A stretch of 64,000 nucleotides of DNA from positions 401,076-465,075 of the forward strand of contig JADKCL010000001.1 in NCBI GenBank assembly GCA_016718825.1, written 5' to 3'. Each line of letters begins with the position of its first letter. Position 1 is the first letter of the stretch. The position numbers were made by a program, and so were the translations under genes. Of this stretch, positions 53,728 to 63,257 are shown piece after piece. The DNA is from Bacteroidota bacterium. GTDB taxonomy: Bacteria > Bacteroidota > Bacteroidia > J057 > JADKCL01. The notes under the pieces were generated by a model that was given only the letters and a program-made list of their open reading frames with translations, had not been told where the DNA came from and searched no databases.

Positions 53728-55008
53728 TTATGCTTTTGTCAGCTTCTCAAATCCAGTGTATTTCTGCAGCACTTTTGGCAAAGTCACCGTGCCGTCTTCA
53801 TTCTGGAAATTCTCCAAAATTGCGGCCATGATCCGCGGGAATGCCAATGCTGAGCCATTCAAGGTATGGCAAAGGGTGTTTTTGTTGCCGTCTTTGAAAC
53901 GCAGCTTGAGGCGGTTGCTTTGAAATGTCTCGAAACAAGACACGGAGCTCACCTCGAGCCAGCGCTGCTGCGCACCGCTCCAAACTTCCAGATCATAGGT
54001 TTTTGCGGAGGCAAAACCCATATCGCCGCTGCAAAGCAGCAATACCCTGTGGTGCAAGCCCAACTTGTCAAGCAAGCCGCGGGCATGTTCCAACATCGCT
54101 TCGTGACGCTCATAAGATGTGTCAGGGTGCGAAAGCTCTACGATTTCGACCTTGTCAAATTGATGCAAGCGGTTCAGCCCGCGCACATGTGAGCCATAAG
54201 CGCCCGCCTCACGACGGAAACACTGCGAATACGCGCAATTTTTGATCGGCAAGTCCCCTGCATCCACGATCACGTCACGGTAGAGGTTGGTGACAGGTAC
54301 CTCAGCTGTCGGGATCAGATAAAGCTTGTCCTCGGGCACATAGTACATTTGCCCTTCTTTGTCCGGGATTTGGCCTGTACCATAGCCGGAATCTTCATTG
54401 ACCAAAAGTGGCGGCACCACTTCCATATAGCCCACTGCAATGGCTTCGTCCAAGAAGAAGGTCTTCAGCGCACGCAAAAAGGCGGCACCTTGTCCTTTAT
54501 ATACAGGAAATCCTGCGCCGGTGATTTTTGCGCCAAGGGCAAAGTCCACGATGTCGAGGTCGTCGAGAATTTCCCAGTGCGGACGTGCCCAAGGGCCCAG
54601 GTCGGGAACGCTGCCATGCAGCGAAACCACGACATTGTCGTCGGCACTTTTGCCAAATGGCACCGTGGGATGCGGTGTATTGGGAAGGGTGAGCAACAGT
54701 TTGGTTTGCTCGTCGTCCTCCTCCTTGAGCCTTTGTTCCAGCGCAGCAATCTGCGATTTGGCTGCGGAGGAGATGGCTTTGGTCTTTTCGGCCGCTTCCG
54801 ACTGACCAGCTTTCATCAATTCGCTCACGGCGGCAGAAGCCTTTTTGGCTTCGGCACGCAACGTTTCCGCTTGCAGCATCACATCGCGGCGGCTTTGGTC
54901 GATGTCCAGCAGGCGCTGAATCACCTGTTCTGCATCGGGAAAGTTCCTCGCTTTGAGCCCCGTGATAAATGGCTCTTTATTTTCTCTGATCTTGCGTATT
55001 TCCAGCAT
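53728..55008 (-). CDS. serS: Seryl-tRNA synthetase
   Basis: A protein of 426 residues that charges tRNA-Ser with serine. The ATG in front of MLEIRKIRENKE is the normal start; upstream codons in frame look non-coding. The N-terminal coiled-coil arm (about 30-110) reaches the long arm of tRNA-Ser. Class II motifs follow: motif 2 in FRREAGAYGSHVRGLNR and motif 3 in LNGSALAFPRIMAAILEN. EVPVTNLYRD is also typical. The tRNA-Ser(GGA) gene lies close downstream, in the opposite direction. Confidence 0.96.
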   Translation of the reverse strand: MLEIRKIRENKEPFITGLKARNFPDAEQVIQRLLDIDQSRRDVMLQAETLRAEAKKASAAVSELMKAGQSEAAEKTKAISSAAKSQIAALEQRLKEEDDEQTKLLLTLPNTPHPTVPFGKSADDNVVVSLHGSVPDLGPWARPHWEILDDLDIVDFALGAKITGAGFPVYKGQGAAFLRALKTFFLDEAIAVGYMEVVPPLLVNEDSGYGTGQIPDKEGQMYYVPEDKLYLIPTAEVPVTNLYRDVIVDAGDLPIKNCAYSQCFRREAGAYGSHVRGLNRLHQFDKVEIVELSHPDTSYERHEAMLEHARGLLDKLGLHHRVLLLCSGDMGFASAKTYDLEVWSGAQQRWLEVSSVSCFETFQSNRLKLRFKDGNKNTLCHTLNGSALAFPRIMAAILENFQNEDGTVTLPKVLQKYTGFEKLTKA

Positions 55009-55424
55009 TTGTCCAATTTTCCTGCAAAATAACAAATTCCAACGCAAACGAGCAGCCCCGATAATGGAATTCGGCACCAAGAATGCAAGGAATTCAAAAG
55101 AAATTAGGATCGGCAAGTCCAAAGATTTGCAGAATCAAACCTTCTCCCTAGATTTGCCCACAGTTTGATTGCAGAATCGGGACAGCACTCACGAATGCAG
55201 GGTGCTTCTGTTCAAATTGACAAAATCCTTCCGCGGGTGCTTGGAAATCAAAATTAAAGCTTGTTGGTATTGCAAAACTTGGATGCATTCCCGTTCTTTG
55301 TCCTCAATCTGCTCCCACAAACTTTTCTTCCACATATTCCGTTGTTGATTGGGACGCAGCAAAATCATCTATGTTACGGAAATAAGAATGAGTTTCACTG
55401 AAAATTGGGTGTAACAAATCATTT
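55009..55424. other. Divergent intergenic region between serS and rho
   Basis: About 416 bases without a supported gene. It should contain both promoters and possibly leader elements controlling rho or serS. No T-box-like or other known leader was recognised. Confidence 0.65.
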
Positions 55425-57575
55425 ATGCACGATATTATTGAATTGAATGGCCTTCTGTTGAATGAGCTGAAAGACGTTGCGAAAGGCCTGGGGATTGAAG
55501 ATTACAAAGGCCTGAAAAAGCAGGATTTGATCTATAAAATTCTGGACCACCAAATGTCGATGGCTGCCGAAAGTCCAGCCAAAGCCGAAGAGACCGGAGC
55601 CAAGAAGCGTCCGGGTCGCAAGGCCAAGGAAGAGGTGGAAGCCCCGACCCTCCAATTCGAGGAAGTGAAAGAAGAGCAATTGCCAGTGGTCGAACCCAAG
55701 GTCGAGGCTCCCAAAATCGTTGAAAAGCCACCGGTAGGCCGCAAAACTGTGGTCGCTCCGATCGTCAAAAAGCCAGTTGCAGAGAAGAAGGCTCCGATAG
55801 AGGTGGAAACCCCTGTCGAAAGTCCGATTTCAAATGAAGAGCCAGTGGATACAAGCGAAAAACCATCCGTGGTGAAACGCGAATCCGCAGCCGACCTGTC
55901 CAATCGTGGCAAACGTCCGCGGTTGACCGAGCGCGAACGCAACGAAGAAGCGGCAGCGCGTGGATTTGCCGAGCGCAGCATTTTCAGCGAAAAACCCAAG
56001 GAAGAGCGGCCTATCGTGGAGCGCGTCGTAGAGGAGAAGCCGGTGGTCGAGCGGGAAGAGCCCATCGAAAAACCAGCCGTTGAGCGCAATGTCGAGCGTC
56101 CAAAAGACTTTTCACGTGAAGGTCAGAACCGCGAGTTTCAAACCCGCGAAACGCCGACACGTGACTTTCAAAATCGTGAATTCCAAAATCGCGAGCAACG
56201 CGAAAACCGTGAACCGCGTGAGCAGCGTGAAAATCGTGAACCACGTGAGCAACGCGAAAACCGTGGCAATGACCGCGACCAACCACACCGCGAATACCTG
56301 AACCGCAGCATGGAGCGGGGCATTGAACGCGGAAACGAGCGTGGCAATGAACGCGAAAGGCCGATTCGCCAGGAAAACCAGCCCCGCGAACAACAGCATC
56401 GCGAAGAGGGCGGTGGAGGCGGTCAGTTTGAGCGCCGCAAAGAAAAAGAATTCAACTTCGACGGCATCATCAGCAACCACGGTGTGCTCGAAGTCATCAC
56501 AGAAGGTTACGGATTCCTCCGTTCACCTGAATACAACTACCTCCCTTCGCCAGACGATATCTACGTTTCGCCTTCGCAGATCAAGCTCTTTGGTTTGAAG
56601 ACGGGCGATACCGTGTTTGGTCAGATCAGTCCACCTAAAGAAGGCGAACGTTATTTTGCCCTGCTCAAGGTTGAAACCTTGAACGGCCGTCGCCCGGACG
56701 AAGTCCGCGACCGGATCAACTTTGATCACTTGGTGCCGATTTTCCCAGAAGAGAAGTTCAAGCTTGAGCGCCCAGGTGAAAAAGACCTGAGCCTCCGGAT
56801 TTTGGACTTGTTTTCCCCGATCGGCAAAGGACAGCGTGGTTTGATCGTGGCGCAGCCCAAGACCGGTAAAACCGTCTTGATGCAAAAGGTCGCGAATGCC
56901 ATTGCCGCCAACCACCCCGAGGCTTATTTGTTGGTCCTGTTGATCGACGAACGCCCTGAGGAGGTCACCGACATGGCCCGCAACGTGAATGCCGAGGTGA
57001 TTGCCTCGACCTTTGACGAGCCCGCCGATCGTCACGTACAAGTTGCGACCATCGCCTTGAGCAAAGCCAAGCGCATGGTGGAATCCGGCCACGACGTCGT
57101 GATCCTCTTGGACTCGATCACCCGTCTTGCCCGTGCCCACAACACTGTCATGCCAGCTTCCGGAAAGATTCTCTCCGGTGGTGTGGACGCCAACGCCTTG
57201 CACAAGCCAAAGCGTTTCTTTGGTGCAGCGCGTAAAGTTGAGCATGGTGGATCGTTGACGATTTTGGCAACCGCCTTGATCGACACAGGTTCCAAGATGG
57301 ACGAGGTGATCTACGAAGAATTCAAAGGCACCGGCAACATGGAATTGCAACTCGACCGCCGCTTGAGCAATCGCCGGATTTATCCTTCGGTCGACGTGCT
57401 CTCTTCGGGTACGCGCCGCGAAGACTTGTTGCTCGAAGCCAAAGACCTGAGCCGCATCTGGGTGCTGCGCAAGTTCATGGCCGACATGAACCCGATCGAG
57501 GCGATGGAATTCTTGCAGGACCGCATGCGCGGAACCCGCGACAATGCCGAGTTCTTGATGTCGATGAACGGCTAA
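55425..57575 (+). CDS. rho: Transcription termination factor Rho with long charged insertion
   Basis: A hexameric RNA helicase of 716 residues that ends transcription. An N-terminal Rho-N domain (LNELKDVAKGLGIEDYKGLKK) is followed by about 300 residues of low-complexity sequence rich in Glu, Arg, Pro and Asn. In the region at 56180-56280 REQREN and REPREQ units repeat. This is far longer than E. coli Rho (419) but typical for Bacteroidota. The cold-shock-like RNA-binding domain (VLEVITEGYGFLRSPEYNYL) and ATPase core come next: IGKGQRGLIVAQPKTGKT (P-loop), VLLIDERPEEVTDM, and VILLDSITRLARAHN. The insertion probably binds RNA or helps phase separation. Confidence 0.96.
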   Translation: MHDIIELNGLLLNELKDVAKGLGIEDYKGLKKQDLIYKILDHQMSMAAESPAKAEETGAKKRPGRKAKEEVEAPTLQFEEVKEEQLPVVEPKVEAPKIVEKPPVGRKTVVAPIVKKPVAEKKAPIEVETPVESPISNEEPVDTSEKPSVVKRESAADLSNRGKRPRLTERERNEEAAARGFAERSIFSEKPKEERPIVERVVEEKPVVEREEPIEKPAVERNVERPKDFSREGQNREFQTRETPTRDFQNREFQNREQRENREPREQRENREPREQRENRGNDRDQPHREYLNRSMERGIERGNERGNERERPIRQENQPREQQHREEGGGGGQFERRKEKEFNFDGIISNHGVLEVITEGYGFLRSPEYNYLPSPDDIYVSPSQIKLFGLKTGDTVFGQISPPKEGERYFALLKVETLNGRRPDEVRDRINFDHLVPIFPEEKFKLERPGEKDLSLRILDLFSPIGKGQRGLIVAQPKTGKTVLMQKVANAIAANHPEAYLLVLLIDERPEEVTDMARNVNAEVIASTFDEPADRHVQVATIALSKAKRMVESGHDVVILLDSITRLARAHNTVMPASGKILSGGVDANALHKPKRFFGAARKVEHGGSLTILATALIDTGSKMDEVIYEEFKGTGNMELQLDRRLSNRRIYPSVDVLSSGTRREDLLLEAKDLSRIWVLRKFMADMNPIEAMEFLQDRMRGTRDNAEFLMSMNG

Positions 57576-57596
57576 TTTCGAAAGAATCCAATGAAT

Positions 57597-57632
57597 AAAA
57601 TGGGCCGCCTTCATTTGAGGCGGCCCATTTTA
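57597..57632. terminator. Bidirectional terminator after rho
   Basis: A perfect stem (AAAATGGGCCGCCT with AGGCGGCCCATTTT) and short loop between convergent genes, with T- and A-runs on either side. Confidence 0.9.
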
Positions 57633-57670
57633 TTTTCCCGGTGCGAGAAGGAAGTAGCTGAGATACCCGC

Positions 57671-58905
57671 TTAGTGGGTACCGACAGTGAATTTTCCCTC
57701 GATCAATTGGCCATTTGCGATTCCTCTTACAAAATAGAGTCCAGCCGGCAGTGTTTGAACTTCGATCCGAAAGTCTGCTTCACGGGTCAATGTTCCATTT
57801 GCGATCTGCATTCCTGAGATGTCGAAAACGACAAACGTGGTACTTTCGATGTTTTCTGGAAGCCGCAGGTACAGGTACGCGGTGCTTGGATTTGGAAAAG
57901 CGCAAAAGCTGAGCGGCGAAGTTTGATTCGTCAATTGCGTCACGGTACCATATTTGGCAGCGGCGTAGACAGTATTGTCAGCCTCCAATTCGCTGAGGTC
58001 GTATGTGGGCAACTGCAGCGCCGTCAGTGTATGCGATTGTGTGTTGTACCCCCACAAACCCAATGCTGTGTCCTCCGCAATGAACGCCATCGTATGCGTG
58101 GCCTGATCGTAGGTGTTGGCACCGATTTGCAAACCAGGGAACTGTGAAAAATCTCCATCCAAGGTCATTGCACCGGTAACAGTATCGATCTTTTGAATTT
58201 GTACGTGCACAACGCTCGTTGTCAAGGTATCGACAAGTTGGCCCAATGCGTACAGGACGTTGTTGTCATTGTCGTATTCCATTGACGATGGCATGAATTG
58301 CCGATTGATCAATGGAATTTTGACGAAGGAAGGATTGGTGTTGGCGTGGGTGATCTTGTAGAGGTTGTAATACTGCGAGGTGTCAACACCAACGAAATAG
58401 TAGGTACCATGGTTGGAATCATAAGCGCTTCCATCGATGATATAGCCTTGGGCATCCGTGATGGTCAATAAATTCGTTTCTGTGTTGTTGGCGAGGTTAT
58501 ATTGAATAAAATCGAGGCTGCTGCCAATGTACATTCCTGAAGAATCAAACCGGTCGGTGGTGGTGAGTGCAAAGATTTTCCCCGTTTGCATATCGATCTC
58601 CGCATTTCCCAAGTCAAATTGCAAATTGAGGGCATCGAGGTGTCGGGTGAGAACGAAACCCGATGCATGCTGGAAATGTCCCGGATATAATACTGTCCAT
58701 TGACCGCGTCAAAGACGGATGCCCCCATCACATAACCTTGTGATTGGGTCGGTACGGTAGCCTGCTGCGTCCCGGTATTGGCATTCCACCGCAGGACATT
58801 GGTCACTCCAAGCGTGTCGTTCTGGGCACCAACCAGCATGATCTGTGCTTCCGCACACGTGACAGAAACCAATGAGAACAATGAAATCAAGAAGTTTTTG
58901 AGCAT
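57671..58905 (-). pseudogene. T9SS-sorted secreted protein, frameshifted
   Basis: Two frames join into one exported protein of about 411 residues. The ATG precedes a signal peptide (ISLFSLVSVTCAEAQ). The N-terminal part repeats short segments of QYYIRDISSMHR type, and the rest is a beta-propeller-like array (GYIIDGSAYDSNHGTYYFVG, MEYDNDNNVLYALGQ). The C-terminus is a T9SS sorting domain (FCAFPNPSTAYLYLRLPENI to the end). The frames break at about 58636, where restoring one C on the plus strand (a G on the coding strand) gives FSPDTSDALNLQFDLG. The product would be secreted or surface-bound; its role is unknown. It is divergent from the subtilase gene. Confidence 0.8.
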
Positions 58906-59073
58906 CCTGGGTAGAATAAAATACTGTTGCAAAATGAAGTCCTCGTACAAGGGTAAAGCTAGGTAGGAATCGCCCGAAATGTTGAACGAAATTAAAAATA
59001 AATTAAACAAAATCTGTCGGATACTTCCATGCGACTGCTGATGGGACTAGAATAATTTTGCTAATTTCCGTCC

Positions 59074-60678
59074 ATGAAAAAGATGCTGCTGATTGTCCTG
59101 CTCTTCGTGTTTGCATGTTTGCCATTGTCCGCCCAATTCCAGCCGGGGAAGATTTTTGTGAAGATCAAATCAGACGACCTTCGGGAGTTTCCGCAGTACC
59201 GCAATGGTCAGTCTCGGCCTAGTTATGCAGCATTTCCAGGGATCGAAGCGATTTTGGATGAATACAAGGTTTCGGAATTCTACAAACCATTCAAAACCAA
59301 AAATATCCATGTGCAGCATATCTACGAATTGCATTTTGATCCCGCATTGAATGTGGATTTGCTCCTCAAAGCATGGGATCAGTTCGCCTACATCGAATAT
59401 GCCGAGCAGCTTCCGATCTATGAAATGTCCTACACGCCCAATGACTACGCGCCTTTGCAATGGGGGCTTTTCAAAATCGACGCCGGCACTGCTTGGGATG
59501 TGAACCGGGGGAGTCGTCGTGTGACCGTCGCCGTTGTCGACGATGCTTGCTTGACGACACACGAGGATCTTGCGCCACAACTTTGGACCAATCCGGGTGA
59601 AATCCCTGGAGATAGTATTGACAATGAAGGAAATGGATGGATTGATGACGTGCATGGGTACGACCTTGCTGATCGTGACAATGATCCCAATCCGCCGTCG
59701 GGCGCCGACGACAATGCCTTCAGCCATGGGACGCATACTTGCGGCATCGCCGCGGCTGCGACCGACAATGGGTTAGGCATGGCATCGGTCGGCTTCAATG
59801 TGAGCCTCGTTCCCGTGAAAGCAAAAGAAGATTCGACCATCAACGATCCGTATTTGTATGCCACATTCACTGGGATCGACTATGCCGTTGCCAATCATTT
59901 TGATATCGTAAGCATGAGTTTTGGTTCGACCAACTACAACGCTTCGCTCGCCTATCTTGTGCAAGCGGGCCATGACAGCGGCACGGTCATGATCGCTGCC
60001 GCCGGCAATACCGGCAGCTACCAAGTGCATTATCCATCCGCCTACGACGGCGTGATTTCGGTCGGCTCGACAGACTTTGACGATGGCAAATCAGGATTCA
60101 GCACCTACCATTATTCGGTGGATGTGATGGCGCCCGGGAGTGGCATCTACAGTGCCGTTGCGGGTGGCGACGACCACTATGGCTTCAAAAGTGGCACATC
60201 GATGGCATGCCCGATGGTGGCGAGCTTGGCGGCCTTGATGCTTTCGGCAGACAGTACATTGAGTCCCGACGATGTGCAGAATTGTCTGCAAAGCAGTGCG
60301 GACAATATCGATGCCCTGAATACCCAATATCTTGGCGGCATTGGTGCCGGTCGTATCAACGCGGGCAAAGCCTTGATTTGCGTGGTCCCCACTGCCATTT
60401 TTTCCCCGGCGGTCGACGGCTTTCAGCTCGAAAGAATTTTCCCGAATCCGGTTGAAACGCGTGCGCTGTTTGCTGCGAATCTGCCACATGACGGCCTGCT
60501 CAGCATCAGAGTGGTGGACATGCAAGGCCGCCAAGTCGGTGCGCCGATTCAAATTGAAGGCCAATCAGGCTTGGTACAAACCTGGTGGAACCGTCCCGAA
60601 GGCACTGCCGCTGGACTTTACCTCGTCAATTGGGAATGGGACGGCCATTTTGGCAGCCAAAGAATGCTGTTGAAATAG
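59074..60678 (+). CDS. T9SS-secreted subtilisin-like serine protease (S8)
   Basis: A protein of 534 residues with signal peptide (LLFVFACLPLSAQ). A propeptide-like region (about 20-125) precedes the S8 catalytic domain: TVAVVDDACLTTHEDL (Asp about 154), FSHGTHTCGIAAA (His about 218), and YGFKSGTSMACPMVASLAAL (Ser about 375). The last 80 residues (LERIFPNPVETRALFAANLP to LLK) are a T9SS type A sorting domain. It should be exported and anchored to, or released from, the cell surface as a protein-degrading enzyme. It forms a divergent pair with the T9SS-sorted gene to the left. Confidence 0.94.
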   Translation: MKKMLLIVLLFVFACLPLSAQFQPGKIFVKIKSDDLREFPQYRNGQSRPSYAAFPGIEAILDEYKVSEFYKPFKTKNIHVQHIYELHFDPALNVDLLLKAWDQFAYIEYAEQLPIYEMSYTPNDYAPLQWGLFKIDAGTAWDVNRGSRRVTVAVVDDACLTTHEDLAPQLWTNPGEIPGDSIDNEGNGWIDDVHGYDLADRDNDPNPPSGADDNAFSHGTHTCGIAAAATDNGLGMASVGFNVSLVPVKAKEDSTINDPYLYATFTGIDYAVANHFDIVSMSFGSTNYNASLAYLVQAGHDSGTVMIAAAGNTGSYQVHYPSAYDGVISVGSTDFDDGKSGFSTYHYSVDVMAPGSGIYSAVAGGDDHYGFKSGTSMACPMVASLAALMLSADSTLSPDDVQNCLQSSADNIDALNTQYLGGIGAGRINAGKALICVVPTAIFSPAVDGFQLERIFPNPVETRALFAANLPHDGLLSIRVVDMQGRQVGAPIQIEGQSGLVQTWWNRPEGTAAGLYLVNWEWDGHFGSQRMLLK

Positions 60679-60691
60679 GTGATAAAACGCT

Positions 60692-61355
60692 TTAGTTGGC
60701 TTCGGGGGCGCGCGATTCGCTGGAATCTGGGATGATAGTTTTCAAAGAGAGTTTGCTGATAGCTCGGAATCGCCCATTCGCCTTGTAGGCTGCCATTGGC
60801 TTGAGGGTATAAAGTCCACAGCCGAAAGTGAAATCATTTTTCAGGCCATAGCCCGTCAGCAGTTTTCCGTTTCGGAGCATTCCTGACGCCGACGTATTGC
60901 CCGGTGGTCCCTTCTGAATGCCCAAGTCATCAGAAAAGCGCACCATACGGCGCAAAAGCGACTTTGCCCTTGTACGGTTTCATTGCCGGGCTGCCATCCT
61001 TGCATGTCGTAGGTTTGATTCAAATGGGCCATTCCAGGGCAATCGGGAACGGTTTCGCGACCGGTTGCGCCTTCCAATCCATAGCCGGTGAAAATCGCTT
61101 CGATGCCGCCATTTTCTCCGCATAGACGGCCAAGCCATAGCCCACTTCGGTCCCAAACGCGACGTAAAGTTGACCTTCGATCGCCAAGGCAATGCCTTCA
61201 TATTCGCCTGCGGTAGTTTCCCATTGAATGCCGTGGCCACCTCGGGGCAAGGCAAAAATCCGCATCGTGCCTGTGTAGGCTTGACCAAGGTGATTCGTGG
61301 CAGTGGAAATCGTCCAAGTGCCGTCAAATTTTGGATCGTGATAAAGTGTATTCAT
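60692..61355 (-). pseudogene. Hypothetical protein with internal lipocalin-like pattern, several indels
   Basis: The ATG begins MNTLYHDPKFDGTWTIST, without a signal peptide. The N-terminal frame continues GTMRIFALPRGGHGIQWETT and GYGLAVYAEKMAA, a beta-rich segment. It then stops, and other frames carry on LNQTYDMQGWQPGNETVQG and SASGMLRNGKLLTGYGLKND up to the true end. My reconstruction needs a missing G near 61029, one extra G near 60968 and one extra T near 60935. Family is unknown; the pattern GTW.IS...Y.G...I resembles small calycin-like proteins. Its promoter and start are duplicated at 63.2 kb. Confidence 0.55.
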
Positions 61356-61551
61356 TCCAATGATTCCTTTTCGCCGCTGGGCAGATTCGTCGAAAATAAG
61401 CAAGGAATTCCAAACAAATGCTGTAGGTTACCGTTAATTGATTTGTCTCTGCTTCAGGATAGAGCAGATGTTCAAGCCCGAATTTTGTTTGTCATTATTG
61501 TCATAACTTCTTTGTGATTGCCATCGGAGTCCGGGGGCTAATTGCATTTTA
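61299..61551. repeat. Direct repeat copy A (253 bp), about 95% identical to copy B
   Basis: On the minus strand the repeat covers the upstream region and the first 18 codons of the hypothetical gene. It matches the copy at 63201 with about a dozen base differences and one 1-base gap. Identity ends abruptly after the ACTGCC codons on one side and near GCATTTT on the other. Confidence 0.92.
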
Positions 61552-61726
61552 TGGCAGCAAGAAATCGGACGGTGATGGACCACAAAATGTGATTCGCCCG
61601 AGCGCAAGTGCAATAGGATTCCCTATCGATTAGCACCCAATATTTCGCCCCCAGTTATGAAATGTCGGGCCTACACAAAATGTACTGCGCTATAAGTCAG
61701 TGATTTGGTATGATATGGTGCGGAAG

Positions 61727-61985
61727 TCAGGGGAAGGAAAGCGGGATATCCGTATAACTCTCAGGAAGGTTTCCATTGAAGCTCGGATTCAGCACAAGAA
61801 CCAAGCCCCTCCTCCAAAATAGGGACTGCGGTCATGCTGATACTCCTTGAGCCGGATATTCCCAAGCAAGCTATTGAGATTGCCCTGCACATTCGCTAGG
61901 AATTGCGGCAACTTGTCAACTGTGATCAAATCTGAAAGTAAAGGGTAGTATTCCACTTGATCTATACTATTTGATTTTCAACCAT
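61727..61985 (-). pseudogene. Small hypothetical protein of the cassette, two indels
   Basis: No full open frame exists, but joining frames gives a coherent 86-residue protein: MVENQISIDQVEYYPLLSD at the start, LPQFLANVQGNLNSLLGN in the middle and LVLVLNPSFNGNLPESYTDI near the end. One base has to be restored near 61972 (CAAATAGT) and one G near 61813 (run of four G on the coding strand). Its ATG overlaps the stop codon of the secreted protein upstream (TAATG), which supports true coding and translational coupling. The family is unknown. It could be an intracellular partner of that protein. Confidence 0.42.
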
Positions 61986-63073
61986 TAGTCATTTCTTCTA
62001 TTTATCCCCTCCAGCATTTCAAAATCCACCTTCCCTTTTCGGTATGTAGCTCGTCCGATCAAAGTTGAATACCTTTGTATGCGGTACCGAAACCGCGCAC
62101 CCTTTCGAGATTCAAACTCAATTGTAAAATTAGGATCAGGCGAGAAACTTGCACGATAGGCACTGTCGACCGAAGGGATGAAATTCGCTGCATCCTCCAC
62201 CAAATGATAGGTGATTCGGTACTCCTTTACCTCGGCAACGTATTTCTGACCGCTAGTAAGATCTACGAAGGTTACACGACGTTGAATTGCCGTCAATGAA
62301 TCTGGAATTACCCGTATCATTCCAAAATCCGGATAGGCATCAAACTGTACAAACTCGTATAGCCAACGGAAACCGTAGTCACCCTCAGGCAGCGATTCGT
62401 GGGCAAGCCTCATTATCAAGGACATGGAGTTATCGTAAGACTCGAAATCTTCCAAGATAGATCACAGGAGGTAGCACCGAATGCGAATCCAGCCTAATCA
62501 AGGAATCTTCGTGGCCAATCCCGACGAAAAACTTGCCATCGTATAGCAAAGTCGAAGGTTTCGGGATACCATTTAGAATTGGTTCGCCATTGGTTGCTCG
62601 ATTGATTTGGTAGCTTCCAATCATATTCCCACAATAGGATGGGCGAAAATCAATAAGGTAAAAATCATATGCCGAAGACGGAACGAATTCTTCTCCAAAT
62701 GGTGTGACACGCATTGGGCTGTTCTCCTCATCAATACGTGAAATAGAAAACTATCTCCGGGGATAGGCATGTAAATTTGTTCCCTAAGTCGAAGAATCTT
62801 GTTGCATTTCAAGGCTTGCTTCAGAACCACACGATGATGTGGCTCAGAACCAAATTTCTCGATATATGCTCTCTTGGAGACGATGAATGGATCAAGCGCC
62901 TTCTCTTTAAGCAATTCCAGCCCCACGGCTTGACGAATTTGACCCAAGCTATCACCAGTTTCACTTGATGAAATCGGCATTTGTCCCAAGGCAGTTCCAA
63001 AAAAGGCGATGCCCAGAAAGACCAGCCACAGAGGCGGAAAGCCTGTTCGATATTTATTGCAGCTTCGAGTCAT
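61985..63073 (-). pseudogene. Secreted hypothetical protein of the cassette, two indels
   Basis: Three frames join into about 362 residues. The first has a signal peptide (PLWLVFLGIAFFGTALGQ) and KRAYIEKFGSEPHHRVVLKQ. The second has MRVTPFGEEFVPSSAYDFYL and YDGKFFVGIGHEDSLIRLD. The third has EDFESYDNSMSLIMRLAHES, SGQKYVAEVKEYRITYHLV and FRYRIQRYSTLIGRATY. The breaks are at about 62747-62750 (one A missing from a run on the plus strand) and 62451-62457. No family is recognised. It is likely periplasmic. Its start lies 20 bases inside the chimeric gene upstream, and its stop codon overlaps the next ATG. Confidence 0.6.
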
Positions 63074-63257
63074 CCAGATTTAAAAATATATATTCCTGAT
63101 CAAACCACTGTGTCGCCTCGTTGTAAGGCGCTTGGATTTGGTGCTGGGACGTCACTCTCAGTAATTTCAATGGTAAATCAAGTACACCCTTCATAGCCTC
63201 GGCAGTGGAAATCGTCCAAGTGCCGTCAAATTTTGGATCGTGATAAAGTGTATTCAT
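63054..63257 (-). CDS. Chimeric short gene: repeat-derived start fused to foreign C-terminus
   Basis: A 67-residue frame. The first 18 codons (MNTLYHDPKFDGTWTIST) and the whole upstream region equal those of the hypothetical gene at 61.36 kb. From codon 20 the sequence is unrelated: EAMKGVLDLPLKLLRVTSQH, then YNEATQWFDQEYIFLNLDD. The second part looks like the true C-terminus of some larger protein. It is probably the scar of a recombination at copy B of the direct repeat. It overlaps the following secreted-protein gene by 20 bases. Whether it is translated is unknown. Confidence 0.55.
   Translation of the reverse strand: MNTLYHDPKFDGTWTISTAEAMKGVLDLPLKLLRVTSQHQIQAPYNEATQWFDQEYIFLNLDDSKLQ

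Noticed and set aside
59053..59060. TAATTTTG as a -7 promoter box of the subtilase gene
   Set aside because: It lies too close to the start codon (about 13 bases) and has no -33 TTTG at the right distance.
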